A stretch of 64,000 bases of DNA from JBMOKU01 sp049324315 (GCA_049324315.1 JBMOKU010000055.1:124001-188000); one strand, 5' to 3'; counted from the first letter of the stretch, positions 8,283-16,480 are shown. A program made the numbers and translations. Notes: a model not told the origin generated them from the letters alone.

Positions 8283-9941
8283 CTATTTCTGACATACTGC
8301 TCCAGTGGACGCAGACGTTACAATTTTTGCATATTTTGCCAAATACCCTGTATTCTCCCGTTCTTGGAGCTTCGTCGTTTTGCGGCGCTCCTCCATATCG
8401 GTATCATCTACCATCACATTCAGTTTGCCCTGGATCATATCAATTTCAATCATATCTCCATTTTGTACGAAAGCGATAGGTCCACCATCACTGGCTTCCG
8501 GTGATACATGGCCGATGGCTGCTCCCCTCGTTGCCCCAGAAAATCTACCATCGGTAATCAACGCCACCTCTTTGTCAAGCCCCATACCGGCTAAGGCAGA
8601 TGTGGGTGTAAGCATCTCTCTCATTCCAGGGCCACCCTTTGGACCTTCATATCGAATAACCACCACTTCACCTTTTTTGATGGTTCCAGCCATAATCGCT
8701 TCAACAGCTTCTTCTTCCCCATCAAATACTCTGGCTGGACCAGTATGCTGCAGCATTTCTTCTACGACAGCTGATTTTTTTACAACGGCACCATCAGGTG
8801 CCAAACTGCCCTTCAGTACCGCAATTCCTCCTGATTGACTGTATGGCTGCTCCACAGAAGCAACGATATCCCTTCTTCCTACCTCTTTGCCCTTATATAA
8901 TTCTCCAATGGTTCTATTGGCAACAGTCAGTGGTTCAGGATGCAGCAGGTTCTTCTTACTTAATTCATTCATCACCGCCATGATGCCGCCAGCCTCATAC
9001 AGATCCTCGATGTGATTCGGTCCTGCCGGACTTAGTCTGCATAGATTTGGGGTTCTGCTGCTCACATTATTAATTTTATCCAGATCCATAGGAATTCCAG
9101 CCTCATGAGCAACTGCACTTAAGTGCAGCACAGTATTGGTAGAACATCCTAGGGCCATATCAACGGTCAAAGCATTTTCAAAGGTCTTTTCCGTGAGAAT
9201 ATCCTTTGGTAGTATTTGCTCTCTGACCAATTCCATGATTTTCATTCCGGTGTATTTTGCCAGTCTGATCCTTTCTGCATATACTGCTGGAATGGTCCCA
9301 TTTCCCGGCAGTGCCATTCCAAGGGCTTCTGTCATGCAATTCATTGAATTGGCTGTAAACATACCGGCACAGGATCCACAGCCAGGGCAAGCCTTATCTT
9401 CCAGTTCAAAGAGCTCTGCTTCTGTCATCCTTCCACCCTTGACAGCACCCACACCTTCAAATACGTTGCTTAAGCTAACCTTTTTATCTCCAATTTTTCC
9501 TGCCAGCATCGGTCCTCCACTAATAACAATGGCAGGAATATTAATCCGGGCTGCAGCCATAAGCATTCCAGGCACCACTTTATCACAACTGGTCACCAAC
9601 ACCAGTCCATCAAAGCCATGGGCCTTTGTCATAATCTCTATACTATCCGCGATCAGTTCTCTACTGGCAAGGGAGTATTTCATTCCTTCATGGTTCATGG
9701 CAATACCGTCACATACAGCAATCGTTGGAAATTCTAAGGGTGTACCACCCTCCATTAAAATCCCCTTTTTAACAGCTTCTGTTATTTCACGAAGGTGCTT
9801 ATGTCCAGGCACAACCTCATTAAAGGAATTTACCACCCCAATAAAGGGTTTCCTAATTTCTTCGTCTGTAAGTCCCAAGGCTTTAAACAAAGAGCGATGG
9901 GGTGCTTTCTCTACACCTTGCTTTACATGATTGCTTCTCAT
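8283..9941 (-). CDS. ilvD: Dihydroxy-acid dehydratase
   Basis: A 552-residue Fe-S dehydratase converting 2,3-dihydroxy-isovalerate/3-methylvalerate into the 2-keto acids, the third common step. Cluster and active-site motifs are visible: TSCDKVVPGM (near residue 118) and CPGCGSCAGMFTANSMNC (near residue 188), plus GRFSGATRG toward the C-terminus. Full family length. It lies 11 bp after ilvC and just before ilvB. A 264-aa open frame antisense to it (9136-9930) is a shadow of codon usage. Confidence 0.96.
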   Translation of the reverse strand: MRSNHVKQGVEKAPHRSLFKALGLTDEEIRKPFIGVVNSFNEVVPGHKHLREITEAVKKGILMEGGTPLEFPTIAVCDGIAMNHEGMKYSLASRELIADSIEIMTKAHGFDGLVLVTSCDKVVPGMLMAAARINIPAIVISGGPMLAGKIGDKKVSLSNVFEGVGAVKGGRMTEAELFELEDKACPGCGSCAGMFTANSMNCMTEALGMALPGNGTIPAVYAERIRLAKYTGMKIMELVREQILPKDILTEKTFENALTVDMALGCSTNTVLHLSAVAHEAGIPMDLDKINNVSSRTPNLCRLSPAGPNHIEDLYEAGGIMAVMNELSKKNLLHPEPLTVANRTIGELYKGKEVGRRDIVASVEQPYSQSGGIAVLKGSLAPDGAVVKKSAVVEEMLQHTGPARVFDGEEEAVEAIMAGTIKKGEVVVIRYEGPKGGPGMREMLTPTSALAGMGLDKEVALITDGRFSGATRGAAIGHVSPEASDGGPIAFVQNGDMIEIDMIQGKLNVMVDDTDMEERRKTTKLQERENTGYLAKYAKIVTSASTGAVCQK

Positions 9942-9952
9942 AACCCTTCCTC

Positions 9953-10945
9953 CTACTTTTTAAGCCATTCCATCATTCCTCTTAGTTCTTTTCCTACTTC
10001 TACGATCGGATGTTCTAACTCTCTTCTTCGCACTGCATTGAACATAGGTCTGTTCATCATATTTTCAGATAGCCAATCCTTTGCAAATTGACCTGTTTGA
10101 ATTTCATGCAATACCTTCTTCATTTCTTTTCTTGTTTCTTCGGTGATCATTCTTCTGCCTACCATGTAGTCCCCATATTCTGCAGTGTCACTAACGCTGT
10201 ATCTCATTCTTTCAAATCCGCCTTCATATAATAGGTCTACAATCAGCTTTAATTCGTGAAGGCATTCAAAATATGCGATTTCTTTTTGGTATCCGGCCTC
10301 AACCAATGTATCAAAGCCTGCCTTGATTAGTTCAGTTACACCGCCGCATAATACGGTTTGCTCACCAAATAAATCTGTTTCGGTTTCTTCTTGGAAGGTC
10401 GTTTGGATAACGCCAGCTCTTGTGGCACCAACCCCTTTAGCATAAGCAAGGGCTAACTCTGTCGCCTTACCGGTATAATCTTGGTAAACTGCATATAATG
10501 CAGGTACACCCTTGCCTTCCTCATATACCCTTCTTACCAAATGTCCAGGTCCTTTGGGTGCTACCATGAAAACATCGACATTTTGAGGCGGAACGATTTG
10601 CGTAAAGTGAATGTTAAATCCATGGGCAAAGGCCAGAGCATCTCCCTCGTTTAGATAAGGTTCTACAGCTTCTTTATAAAGTTTTCCTTGCTTTTCGTCC
10701 GGTACAAGCATCATCACTACGTTGCTTGCTTTCACCGCTTCAGCTACTTCCATAACAGCCAAACCGCTTTCTCCAGCTTTTCCCCATGATTTACTGCCTT
10801 TATATAGACCGACTACGACGTCAACGCCACTTTCTTTAAGATTTAGGGCGTGGGCGTGTCCTTGACTGCCAAATCCAATAACAGCTACCTTTTTACCTTC
10901 AAATACTTCTAAGTTTGCATCCTTTTCATAATACATTTTTGCCAT
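9953..10945 (-). CDS. ilvC: Ketol-acid reductoisomerase (class I)
   Basis: 330 residues, the short class I form. The Rossmann motif GFGSQGHAHALNLKESG is at about residues 24-40, followed by the cofactor-specificity loop GLYKGSKSW with two serines typical of NADPH-preferring enzymes. The metal-binding EETETDLFGEQ motif lies near residue 190 and a second acidic set near CLHELKLIVDL. It converts 2-acetolactate or 2-aceto-2-hydroxybutyrate into dihydroxy acids. AGGAGA precedes the ATG at 10945, which is 77 bp after ilvN. Confidence 0.97.
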   Translation of the reverse strand: MAKMYYEKDANLEVFEGKKVAVIGFGSQGHAHALNLKESGVDVVVGLYKGSKSWGKAGESGLAVMEVAEAVKASNVVMMLVPDEKQGKLYKEAVEPYLNEGDALAFAHGFNIHFTQIVPPQNVDVFMVAPKGPGHLVRRVYEEGKGVPALYAVYQDYTGKATELALAYAKGVGATRAGVIQTTFQEETETDLFGEQTVLCGGVTELIKAGFDTLVEAGYQKEIAYFECLHELKLIVDLLYEGGFERMRYSVSDTAEYGDYMVGRRMITEETRKEMKKVLHEIQTGQFAKDWLSENMMNRPMFNAVRRRELEHPIVEVGKELRGMMEWLKK

Positions 10946-11022
10946 AATAAATCTCTCCTTTTTGTATATTGTATAATGTATATTTTAAACATTTTAACTT
11001 ATATGTTTTTGCCTTCAGTATT

Positions 11023-11322
11023 CTATGCCCATACGTCTTTTGTTTTTGTGAATAACGAACTCAAAGCCAATTCTTCACTGGGTATATACTGCTCTATTTC
11101 TCTAATTTCGTGGACATCAACGAATTTTTCAATTTGGCTGATGGTTCTCTGAATACTTCCCTGTTGATGGGCAATCGTCATAGAAAGAAGCGCTAATGAC
11201 GGATCGACGGTCTCTTCCATACTAATCTTTCTCATACTCCAGCCGCCCCTTCGCAGCAGCGCAGTAATCCGCATTAAAACCTCAGGTTCATTGTTGACCA
11301 CAGCAAGTAAAGTCTTATCCAT
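11023..11322 (-). CDS. ilvN: Acetolactate synthase small (regulatory) subunit, short ACT-domain form
   Basis: 99 residues consisting essentially of one ACT domain (LLAVVNNEPEVLMRITALLRR...). Typical IlvN/IlvH proteins are about 160 residues with an extra C-terminal domain, so this is the short, IlvM-like form. It is expected to bind the IlvB catalytic subunit and mediate feedback by branched-chain amino acids (family knowledge); the loss of the C-terminal domain may alter that. First gene after the Ile T-box leader; GAGGAGG precedes its ATG. Confidence 0.88.
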   Translation of the reverse strand: MDKTLLAVVNNEPEVLMRITALLRRGGWSMRKISMEETVDPSLALLSMTIAHQQGSIQRTISQIEKFVDVHEIREIEQYIPSEELALSSLFTKTKDVWA

Positions 11323-11354
11323 TATCTATCCTCCTCTTCTTCATCGTAGTTATA

Positions 11355-11655
11355 TACAAAAATCTCCCATCCCTAAGACACAAATGATTGTATCCTAGGG
11401 ACGAGAGATTTTCCCGTGTTACCACCCTAATTCGCAATTCGTTCACACGAATCGCCTCTTCAGGTCAATGTACATATCATTAACCCTAGTCATATAACGG
11501 TGACATTTCTACCCTATGGTAGAATACCGGCTTCATCTACTCAGCTACCTTTCGACTCAGCAGTTCTGGAGTGATTATTCTATACCGCTTTAACGTCGAC
11601 TCTCACCAACGATCGACTCTCTGTGGTTAAAGGAATGGTATTTTTCTCTCCTTCA
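11355..11655 (-). ncRNA. T-box leader, isoleucine (AUC) specifier, controlling ilvNCDB
   Basis: On the minus strand the T-box core AGGGTGGTAACACGG is at 11414-11428, followed by a terminator hairpin (about 11357-11412, ATCTC/GAGAT arms and T5). Stem I starts near AGAGAGTCG (about 11620). The specifier is read as ATC at 11573-11575 by aligning with the leuA T-box, where 13 bases of similar sequence ending GAACTGC follow the codon. Uncharged tRNA-Ile would pair and favour readthrough into ilvN, 30 bp downstream. Confidence 0.92.
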
Positions 11656-11693
11656 TTACTTTTTTCATATTTACTTCATCAATGATTAAACCT

Positions 11694-11722
11694 ATTGTAC
11701 TATCATAATTGGATGAAGTCAA
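11694..11722 (-). promoter_or_regulatory. Sigma-A promoter of the ilv operon
   Basis: TTGACT (11717-11722), 17-bp spacer, TACAAT (11694-11699) on the minus strand, about 40 bp upstream of the T-box stem I. Confidence 0.8.
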
Positions 11723-11792
11723 TAACGTTTTTGAAATTTTTTCAATTTTTTTAATTTTTCACATTCAGCATAAATTGTATCAAAATTGAAAT

Positions 11793-11824
11793 AAAAAAAC
11801 AGGATTCTTGCATCCTGTTTTTTT
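11793..11824. terminator. Terminator downstream of the 53-aa Cys-rich gene
   Basis: AAAAAAACAGGAT / ATCCTGTTTTTTT hairpin with T runs in both directions. It separates the leftward small gene from the ilv promoter. Confidence 0.85.
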
Positions 11825-11838
11825 GTCCCTTTATGATC

Positions 11839-12000
11839 TTAGTGTTCTTGTATAAACACTCTTTCATACAATTCGCAACCCTTACAGTTTCCACAGTATC
11901 CCGCAGCATTATGGATACAAGTGATAACACCACACTCCATCAAATTGTTCATTACCTCTGCATTATGATTGTTTTCTCTATTTTTATTATTCGTTGTCAT
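11839..12000 (-). CDS. Small Cys-rich protein, 53 aa (DUF1540-like)
   Basis: The start at 12000 (MTTNNKNRENN) is set by GGAGGG seven bases upstream; a longer frame to 12060 lacks a ribosome site. The C-terminal half carries five cysteines within CGVITCIHNAAGYCGNCKGC, resembling the C-x-x-x-C-x-HN-x(n)-C pattern of DUF1540-type clostridial small proteins, which probably bind metal. The N-terminal half is Asn-rich and disordered-looking. It has its own terminator. Function unknown; family assignment tentative. Confidence 0.7.
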   Translation of the reverse strand: MTTNNKNRENNHNAEVMNNLMECGVITCIHNAAGYCGNCKGCELYERVFIQEH

Positions 12001-12129
12001 AACGATCCCTCCTACTTTTCTCAAGTTAGTATCTAAATATATTATAATACATGTATGCAATTTTGTAAATTGTATACCATTATATTTTTTTATTTTTTTC
12101 TTTCTATTTCATTCGAATGGTAACCGTAC

Positions 12130-12292
12130 TAGTGGTCTGTTAAGCCTAAAAACATAAATGCCTTCGCGGTCTTTTTGCGCAATGCTGCGTTGTCGTCGGC
12201 TTACATATTCTCGATATGCGCGCCTCCTCCGCCTTGCCTTGCGGAAAAACCCTCGCGAATTCATCAATACTTTCAGACTTAGCAGACCACTA
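12130..12292. mobile_element. MITE-like element with 20-bp terminal inverted repeats and TA ends
   Basis: A 163-bp element with ends TAGTGGTCTGTTAAGCCTAA and, inverted, TAGTGGTCTGCTAAGTCTGA (17 of 20 match). The TA at each extreme is consistent with a TA target duplication, as for IS630/Tc1-mariner-type elements. The interior is markedly GC-richer than the flanks and has no plausible gene. No transposase is present in the window. Confidence 0.7.
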
Positions 12293-12299
12293 AGGTGTA

Positions 12300-12327
12300 A
12301 CACATTTTATGGTTTCCGCATATTTTA
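12300..12327 (+). promoter_or_regulatory. Putative sigma-K (late mother-cell) promoter
   Basis: AC (12300-12301), 17 bp, CATATTTTA (12319-12327) matches the sigma-K pattern AC-N17-CATA-N3-TA. It begins 8 bp after the MITE and 67 bp before the ATG of the duplicated hydrophobic protein. It is short and degenerate, so the call is tentative. Confidence 0.4.
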
Positions 12328-12393
12328 TAGTAGGAAAGGGATATTGTACAAATTACAATAGACTTCTATGCACAGAAAAGGAGGTGTGCTTTA

Positions 12394-12591
12394 ATGAGTG
12401 AAGCTAAAAAAGGTTTCTTGGGTTTTGGCGACAATGACAGCCTATTATTCTTCTTTTTACTGCTGGTAATTTTGTTCGGTGGTCCATTCTTAGGTCAAGG
12501 ATGCGGTTTTGGAGATAATGACAGCTTGTTATTCTTCTTCTTATTGTTAGTAATTCTTTTCTGTGGGCCATACTTCTTAGGCACATGCTAA
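12394..12591 (+). CDS. Small hydrophobic protein with tandem internal duplication; possible spore-coat/YjcZ-type protein
   Basis: 65 residues containing two nearly identical copies of GFGDNDSLLFFFLLLVILF (about residues 10-28 and 39-57), each a potential membrane helix and each followed by a Gly/Pro/Cys tail (GGPFLGQGC, CGPYFLGTC). AAGGAGG precedes the ATG. Short Phe/Leu-rich proteins with single copies of this motif are common in spore-forming Clostridia (general knowledge); a sporulation role is inferred from this and the sigma-K-like promoter. A strong bidirectional terminator follows. Confidence 0.75.
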   Translation: MSEAKKGFLGFGDNDSLLFFFLLLVILFGGPFLGQGCGFGDNDSLLFFFLLLVILFCGPYFLGTC

Positions 12592-12625
12592 GAAAGATGA
12601 TGTCTGCTGCACCATGTAAAAACAT

Positions 12626-12684
12626 AATGATCATGGCAAAAAGAATTGAGCATCGATGGCTCAATTCTTTTTGCTATGATCATT
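12626..12684. terminator. Long bidirectional terminator hairpin
   Basis: Arms 12626-12651 and 12659-12684 pair over about 26 bp with one mismatch and include GCAAAAAGAATTGAGC. It terminates both the small hydrophobic gene and the convergent pseudokinase gene. Confidence 0.85.
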
Positions 12685-12699
12685 TATATGTAATGATAA

Positions 12700-14247
12700 C
12701 TATTTAAAACTATCAAAAACAATATCATCTATCCACACAGAAGAAGAATGACCGGAAATGGTGATTTTCATACTATCCAAAGCCTCCGGCAGCTGTCCGA
12801 AATCAATCATTTCCCATGTCAATGCACCAGTAGGCTTATATGCAGCCAACTTGTCATACTGTAAAGCCTGTTCCCTATATCCTTCAACATGTAGATTTAT
12901 TTCATCCATCCCTTCGTACATGACCCAGAGTGACATGGCAGGATAGGGGTTTAATTTTATTCCTTTGATACTGAAACTTCTTTGCCCGTAATCCTCCCCA
13001 GGTTTACATTGTATAGAATATTTACCACTTCTATATCTGCCTGGGTCAAATAGAACATTGCTTGAGTCACCCAGTGTAATATTCATGTCATCAAGCTTCT
13101 CAGGAGTATTCACTTCCGTTCCTGTTGCCAATGCAGATATGTCTGCTAAAGGAGAGACTTCCGATAACACCATCTCTTCTTCATAGACGTTGCTCCATTG
13201 ATTGTATTTATCCATAACTTTAAGTGCAATTTTATATTTACCTGCTTTTTGAGGAAGAAGCATGAGATTCCTGGCCTTGTCCGTCAGAACAACTTGCTGA
13301 TCTTTACTTACCTCCCAAACAGATTCTACAATTTCATTATCCTTTCCCTCTGTTGTACTCTTGTTAACAAACTCCCACCGATCAGCCATTTCTACTTTCT
13401 CAAAATATGCTGTAGGGCTTTTTATTTCTGGGTCGACACGATCATTCCAAAACCCAGCTCCTGCATACACCAGAATTCCTATAAGTATACTACCTGCCAA
13501 AGACTTCAGCATGACGCTCTTCGTACTATTTTTTTCGGTACTTTCAGCCACAGAAAGGCCCTTCCCGTTACTTCGTCTGCCTTCGGTAGAAAAACCAAAA
13601 TACACACCTTTAAAGCTGTAAAATATCTCTTCGATACACTTATATCCATGCTGATTATCTTTCAAGCCTTCGAAAAACCCATTGTATCTATGCTGCAAGT
13701 CTTGCAAATTACTACTTTCACCACTATTTTCGTTCATTAAGATTTCCAGGGTATTTGCTATTTTCCCGACAACATGATTAAAATCAATGTTGTCTTCCGC
13801 TTCACTATTTTCAATAACCAATTCATTAAACAGCAGCTCTCTGTTAACAAAGGCAAGCTGCGAGGAATCCACAAGGATAGCCTTCATGCGATGACTTACA
13901 CCATCGTATCGAACAATATGCTTTAGATATTGGTAAATAATATGTAGTCGATCATTCCCTTCAAGCCCATAGGATTCAAGATACTCATGCAAATTTAGTC
14001 CTTGAAGATAATTGGTCACCAGCAGAATGCCATCATCCATTACCTCAAAATGCAAGAGATTTGATAATGATTGCATAATGGACTTCTTCATGCTCTTTGA
14101 TAACACTTGACCATCCTTAATAAAGTTGATAATTACAAAGCCCTCATCTTTACCTTTTTTTCTTCCAATATAGATATCCTGTTTTAAACCCGTTTGAAAG
14201 ACTTTCATCACTTCATATTTATCGTGATAGGATTTTCTCACGCCCAT
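12700..14247 (-). CDS. Membrane-anchored pseudokinase-like protein with extracellular PKD-like and jelly-roll domains
   Basis: 515 residues. Residues 10-215 look like a degenerate protein-kinase fold: a YEVMKVFQTG...YIGRKKG beta-hairpin, VIINFI where the VAIK lysine should be, a hinge-like LLVTNYLQGLNLHEYL, and no HRD or DFG motif. A single membrane helix spans about 246-266. The external part has a PKD-like beta-sandwich (about 276-365) and a C-terminal jelly-roll resembling carbohydrate-binding modules (about 385-515, ending SSVWIDDIVFDSF). The topology recalls EssB-type pseudokinases but the exterior differs. It is monocistronic and preceded by a c-di-GMP riboswitch, suggesting a surface or adhesion/motility role. 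Specific function unknown. Confidence 0.8.
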   Translation of the reverse strand: MGVRKSYHDKYEVMKVFQTGLKQDIYIGRKKGKDEGFVIINFIKDGQVLSKSMKKSIMQSLSNLLHFEVMDDGILLVTNYLQGLNLHEYLESYGLEGNDRLHIIYQYLKHIVRYDGVSHRMKAILVDSSQLAFVNRELLFNELVIENSEAEDNIDFNHVVGKIANTLEILMNENSGESSNLQDLQHRYNGFFEGLKDNQHGYKCIEEIFYSFKGVYFGFSTEGRRSNGKGLSVAESTEKNSTKSVMLKSLAGSILIGILVYAGAGFWNDRVDPEIKSPTAYFEKVEMADRWEFVNKSTTEGKDNEIVESVWEVSKDQQVVLTDKARNLMLLPQKAGKYKIALKVMDKYNQWSNVYEEEMVLSEVSPLADISALATGTEVNTPEKLDDMNITLGDSSNVLFDPGRYRSGKYSIQCKPGEDYGQRSFSIKGIKLNPYPAMSLWVMYEGMDEINLHVEGYREQALQYDKLAAYKPTGALTWEMIDFGQLPEALDSMKITISGHSSSVWIDDIVFDSFK

Positions 14248-14350
14248 TACCTGCCTTTTAAAAGTTTTCGCCCATTCTTAGGGATAATCAATGATTGCAT
14301 CATCCCGCCCTCAGCAAGTCAATACACTTTTTCTTAATATGATCTTTAAC

Positions 14351-14379
14351 CAAAAACAACGAGCAGCCAACGGCTGCTC
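14351..14379 (-). terminator. Riboswitch expression-platform terminator
   Basis: GAGCAGCC (14372-14379) and GGCTGCTC (14361-14368) form a GC-rich stem followed by GTTGTTTTTGG. The 5' arm AGCAGCC can pair with GGTTGCT (14400-14406) at the 3' end of the aptamer, giving a mutually exclusive antiterminator. Confidence 0.75.
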
Positions 14380-14395
14380 TCTTATGATCATTATA

Positions 14396-14476
14396 CAACA
14401 GCAACCTGGCAATCATAGAAAAAATCCGTAGACCCATGGCTTTGCGTCTCTACCTTTCGATAGATTTGCCTTTACA
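14396..14476 (-). ncRNA. Cyclic di-GMP class I (GEMM) riboswitch
   Basis: On the minus strand the hallmark segments appear in order: AAAGGCAAATCTATC, a GAAA tetraloop closing CTATC/GGTAG, GACGCAAAGCCATGGGTCTA, and the distal TATGATTGCCAGGTTGC strand. This matches the clostridial GEMM-I consensus closely. It lies about 150 nt upstream of the pseudokinase-like gene, with a terminator between. Ligand c-di-GMP is expected; the related cGAMP-binding GEMM-Ib variant cannot be excluded by eye. Confidence 0.88.
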
Positions 14477-14498
14477 TTTTTCGTTCTTACTCAACAAT

Positions 14499-14527
14499 AT
14501 TCTACCAGTATATTTGTATAACGACAA
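14499..14527 (-). promoter_or_regulatory. Sigma-A promoter of the riboswitch-controlled gene
   Basis: TTGTCG (14522-14527), 17-bp spacer, TAGAAT (14499-14504) on the minus strand; the start point would fall about 15 nt before the aptamer. Confidence 0.6.
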
Positions 14528-14548
14528 TATATAATTGTCCGATGTCTA

Positions 14549-14830
14549 TTACTTTATCTCAAAATTAAAGGTATATACTTTTTTTATCGTTTTACGCACG
14601 TCCCAAATACATTTCATTCCTTTTGGAAAAGATACCAACATGTTTTCTGTAATATGAACAGATTCATCTCCAGAGGTAACAATAACATCGCCTTCGTAGA
14701 TATATGCGGTTTCTTGATCTTCATATTCCCATGCAAATCTACTGGGTTCGCAATTCCATTTGTTCCATGTGTGGACACCTAATTCCTTTGCGGCTTCAGG
14801 CGTCATTTCTTTAATGATGATTTTCTCCAT
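14549..14830 (-). CDS. Cupin domain protein (DUF861/cupin_3)
   Basis: A 93-residue single-domain beta-barrel. It has the W-x-C-x-P-S-x-F-x-W-x-Y pattern (NKWNCEPSRFAWEYED) and YIYEGDVIVT...VSFPKGMKCIWDV, typical of the (S)-ureidoglycine aminohydrolase-like cupin_3 family. Such proteins are often of unknown function in bacteria. The classical metal-binding histidines are largely missing. Monocistronic; ends 21 bp from the riboswitch promoter. Confidence 0.85.
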   Translation of the reverse strand: MEKIIIKEMTPEAAKELGVHTWNKWNCEPSRFAWEYEDQETAYIYEGDVIVTSGDESVHITENMLVSFPKGMKCIWDVRKTIKKVYTFNFEIK

Positions 14831-14954
14831 GAATCCAACTCCCCTCTCTTATCCATATCTTAGCATTTTTCATGATTCTTATTCAAGCATGTAATCGACA
14901 TATTTCTACTTTTTGATGTCCAAATTTATCCAATCACTTTATTTACATTTCCTA

Positions 14955-15707
14955 TCAGCTACGATCTTTACTATTATCAATAAAATCTGACTCTCGATTC
15001 TTCAGATAATCCAGATTCAAAAAGTACACAACAATAGCCACAATCGAATAAGCAGATACTATGTTAACCATCACAGCGGCCAGTATGTCACCCACAACAT
15101 TCCCCAACAATATATCAAAAGCTATTTGTATACTCTTCGTCATGATTGCTTGGAAAATGCCGAACAGGATCATGAGTCCGAAGGTCTTCCACCATCTTCC
15201 TTTAACCAACGATTTACTGTAATTAAGTGCCGTCTTGCCGCCAATGCCTTTAAGTGCTACAACGGGCATAGCGAAAATGTAATAAACAAGCCAAACAAGT
15301 CCAGGTATGACAAGAAGCAATGTCAACCCGGCCAAAATTAATATCTGGATGATATGGGTACCAAGTCCGCTTATCCATCTGGATACAGCTTTCTTCAATG
15401 CCTGTCCAAAGGTTAACACGCGATTATCGAAACGCTCTTTAACAATAAAAGCAATTGCAATTGCCGGAAGTATGCCAAATACCAATAGATATATTGCTTC
15501 TGGCAGCATCAACAATCCTTTATTAAGACCGCGCATTCGACTTTGGAGCGTCAAAAATGCTATGTAACTTTGTAAGATATTTCTAGGCAAATGAATAATC
15601 AAAACAATAGGTATAATAGAAGGAATCGTGTGCCAATACACAAACCAACTGCTTTTTAAGATATCCAAGAGCTTAAATTCCTTTTCCCGAATATTGCCAA
15701 GCACCAT
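14955..15707 (-). CDS. Multipass membrane protein (GPDPase membrane-domain / YciC-like)
   Basis: 250 residues with about six hydrophobic segments. The pattern of long helices with repeated I/V/L/G stretches and the central AVSRWISGLGTHIIQILILAG resembles the glycerophosphodiester phosphodiesterase membrane-domain family and the related DUF975/YciC proteins, which lack catalysis. No catalytic domain is attached. GGAGCTG precedes the ATG. Function not predictable. The 290-bp gap to 15998 contains only AT-rich sequence with weak dyads. Confidence 0.75.
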   Translation of the reverse strand: MVLGNIREKEFKLLDILKSSWFVYWHTIPSIIPIVLIIHLPRNILQSYIAFLTLQSRMRGLNKGLLMLPEAIYLLVFGILPAIAIAFIVKERFDNRVLTFGQALKKAVSRWISGLGTHIIQILILAGLTLLLVIPGLVWLVYYIFAMPVVALKGIGGKTALNYSKSLVKGRWWKTFGLMILFGIFQAIMTKSIQIAFDILLGNVVGDILAAVMVNIVSAYSIVAIVVYFLNLDYLKNRESDFIDNSKDRS

Positions 15708-15997
15708 TTTACAGCTCCTTTTTCAAAATGATGAAGAAGAATTTTCCCTTTCGGTTTTATCTATTTCATTATCATATATGAATTGTTTTCTTTTTGTAGA
15801 TATTTCATTCTTACTTTTTTCATGTAGGTGATTTTTCAAACTAAAAATAAGAACTACTCTATAAGAGCAGCCCTATAAATTTTAACATAAATCTACGGAA
15901 ATCTCCATCCTCTATAGTGTGGAGATGTATAGCAGTCATAATGATTATTCAACACACTCAAAATAAGATGCCGTTCATTTCATTTTACCATTACTTA

Positions 15998-16480
15998 TCA
16001 ATGGCTTCTTTGGCTCTTTAGGTATGTAATAAATGCTGCAATACTGCCCATGGGACATATGCTGCACCAGGTCCTTGGACTGAACCGAAGGGCCAGTATG
16101 ATTCCGATAAAGGTAGTTAAGATAACCATTTTATGAAATATCCCTCCCAAGGCTTCTATCCCTGGTCGCAACCTCCATATACTCCAACCAAATCCGCTAA
16201 ATATAAGGATAACGATGATAATTCGTGTTAGCAGTTGTTTGAAAATCATGGGTATTGTTCTTCTTTTAGAATGCTTAGTCATGATACAATCAAAAAAACT
16301 GCCTCTTGGACAAAGATTTTTGCACCAATAACGTTTCATCCCTAATCCAGCAAGTATAATCGGTGCTGTCATACAAACGATAGCTCCAAGCGCCGCCTCA
16401 CGCCTAATGAACCCACCCGTAATTATGAGAACTAAAATAATATATGCATGTCTTTTCCACAGATTTTTTATTCGGTTCAT
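15998..16480 (-). CDS. NapH/NosR-like membrane 4Fe-4S protein
   Basis: 160 residues from the ATG at 16480, which has GGGAG eight bases upstream (an in-frame ATG at 16501 lacks one). Four hydrophobic helices carry two cytoplasmic cysteine motifs, CKNLCPRG and CSICPMG, the C-x(2-3)-C-P-x-G signature of NapH/NosR/CcoG-type polyferredoxin membrane domains. No classical ferredoxin domain follows. Electron transfer across or along the membrane is inferred. No partner genes are adjacent. Confidence 0.8.
   Translation of the reverse strand: MNRIKNLWKRHAYIILVLIITGGFIRREAALGAIVCMTAPIILAGLGMKRYWCKNLCPRGSFFDCIMTKHSKRRTIPMIFKQLLTRIIIVILIFSGFGWSIWRLRPGIEALGGIFHKMVILTTFIGIILALRFSPRTWCSICPMGSIAAFITYLKSQRSH

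Noticed and set aside
8305..8838. 177-residue open frame antisense to the end of ilvD
   Set aside because: Same reason: opposite a certain gene, with no start signal or family resemblance.
9136..9930. 264-residue open frame antisense to ilvD
   Set aside because: It lies wholly opposite a gene with all ilvD motifs, has no ribosome site and no recognisable domain. Long antisense frames are common opposite such genes.
12109..12361. Open frames of 64 and 67 residues within the MITE-like element
   Set aside because: Arg/Leu-rich translations of an inverted-repeat element on both strands, without ribosome sites.
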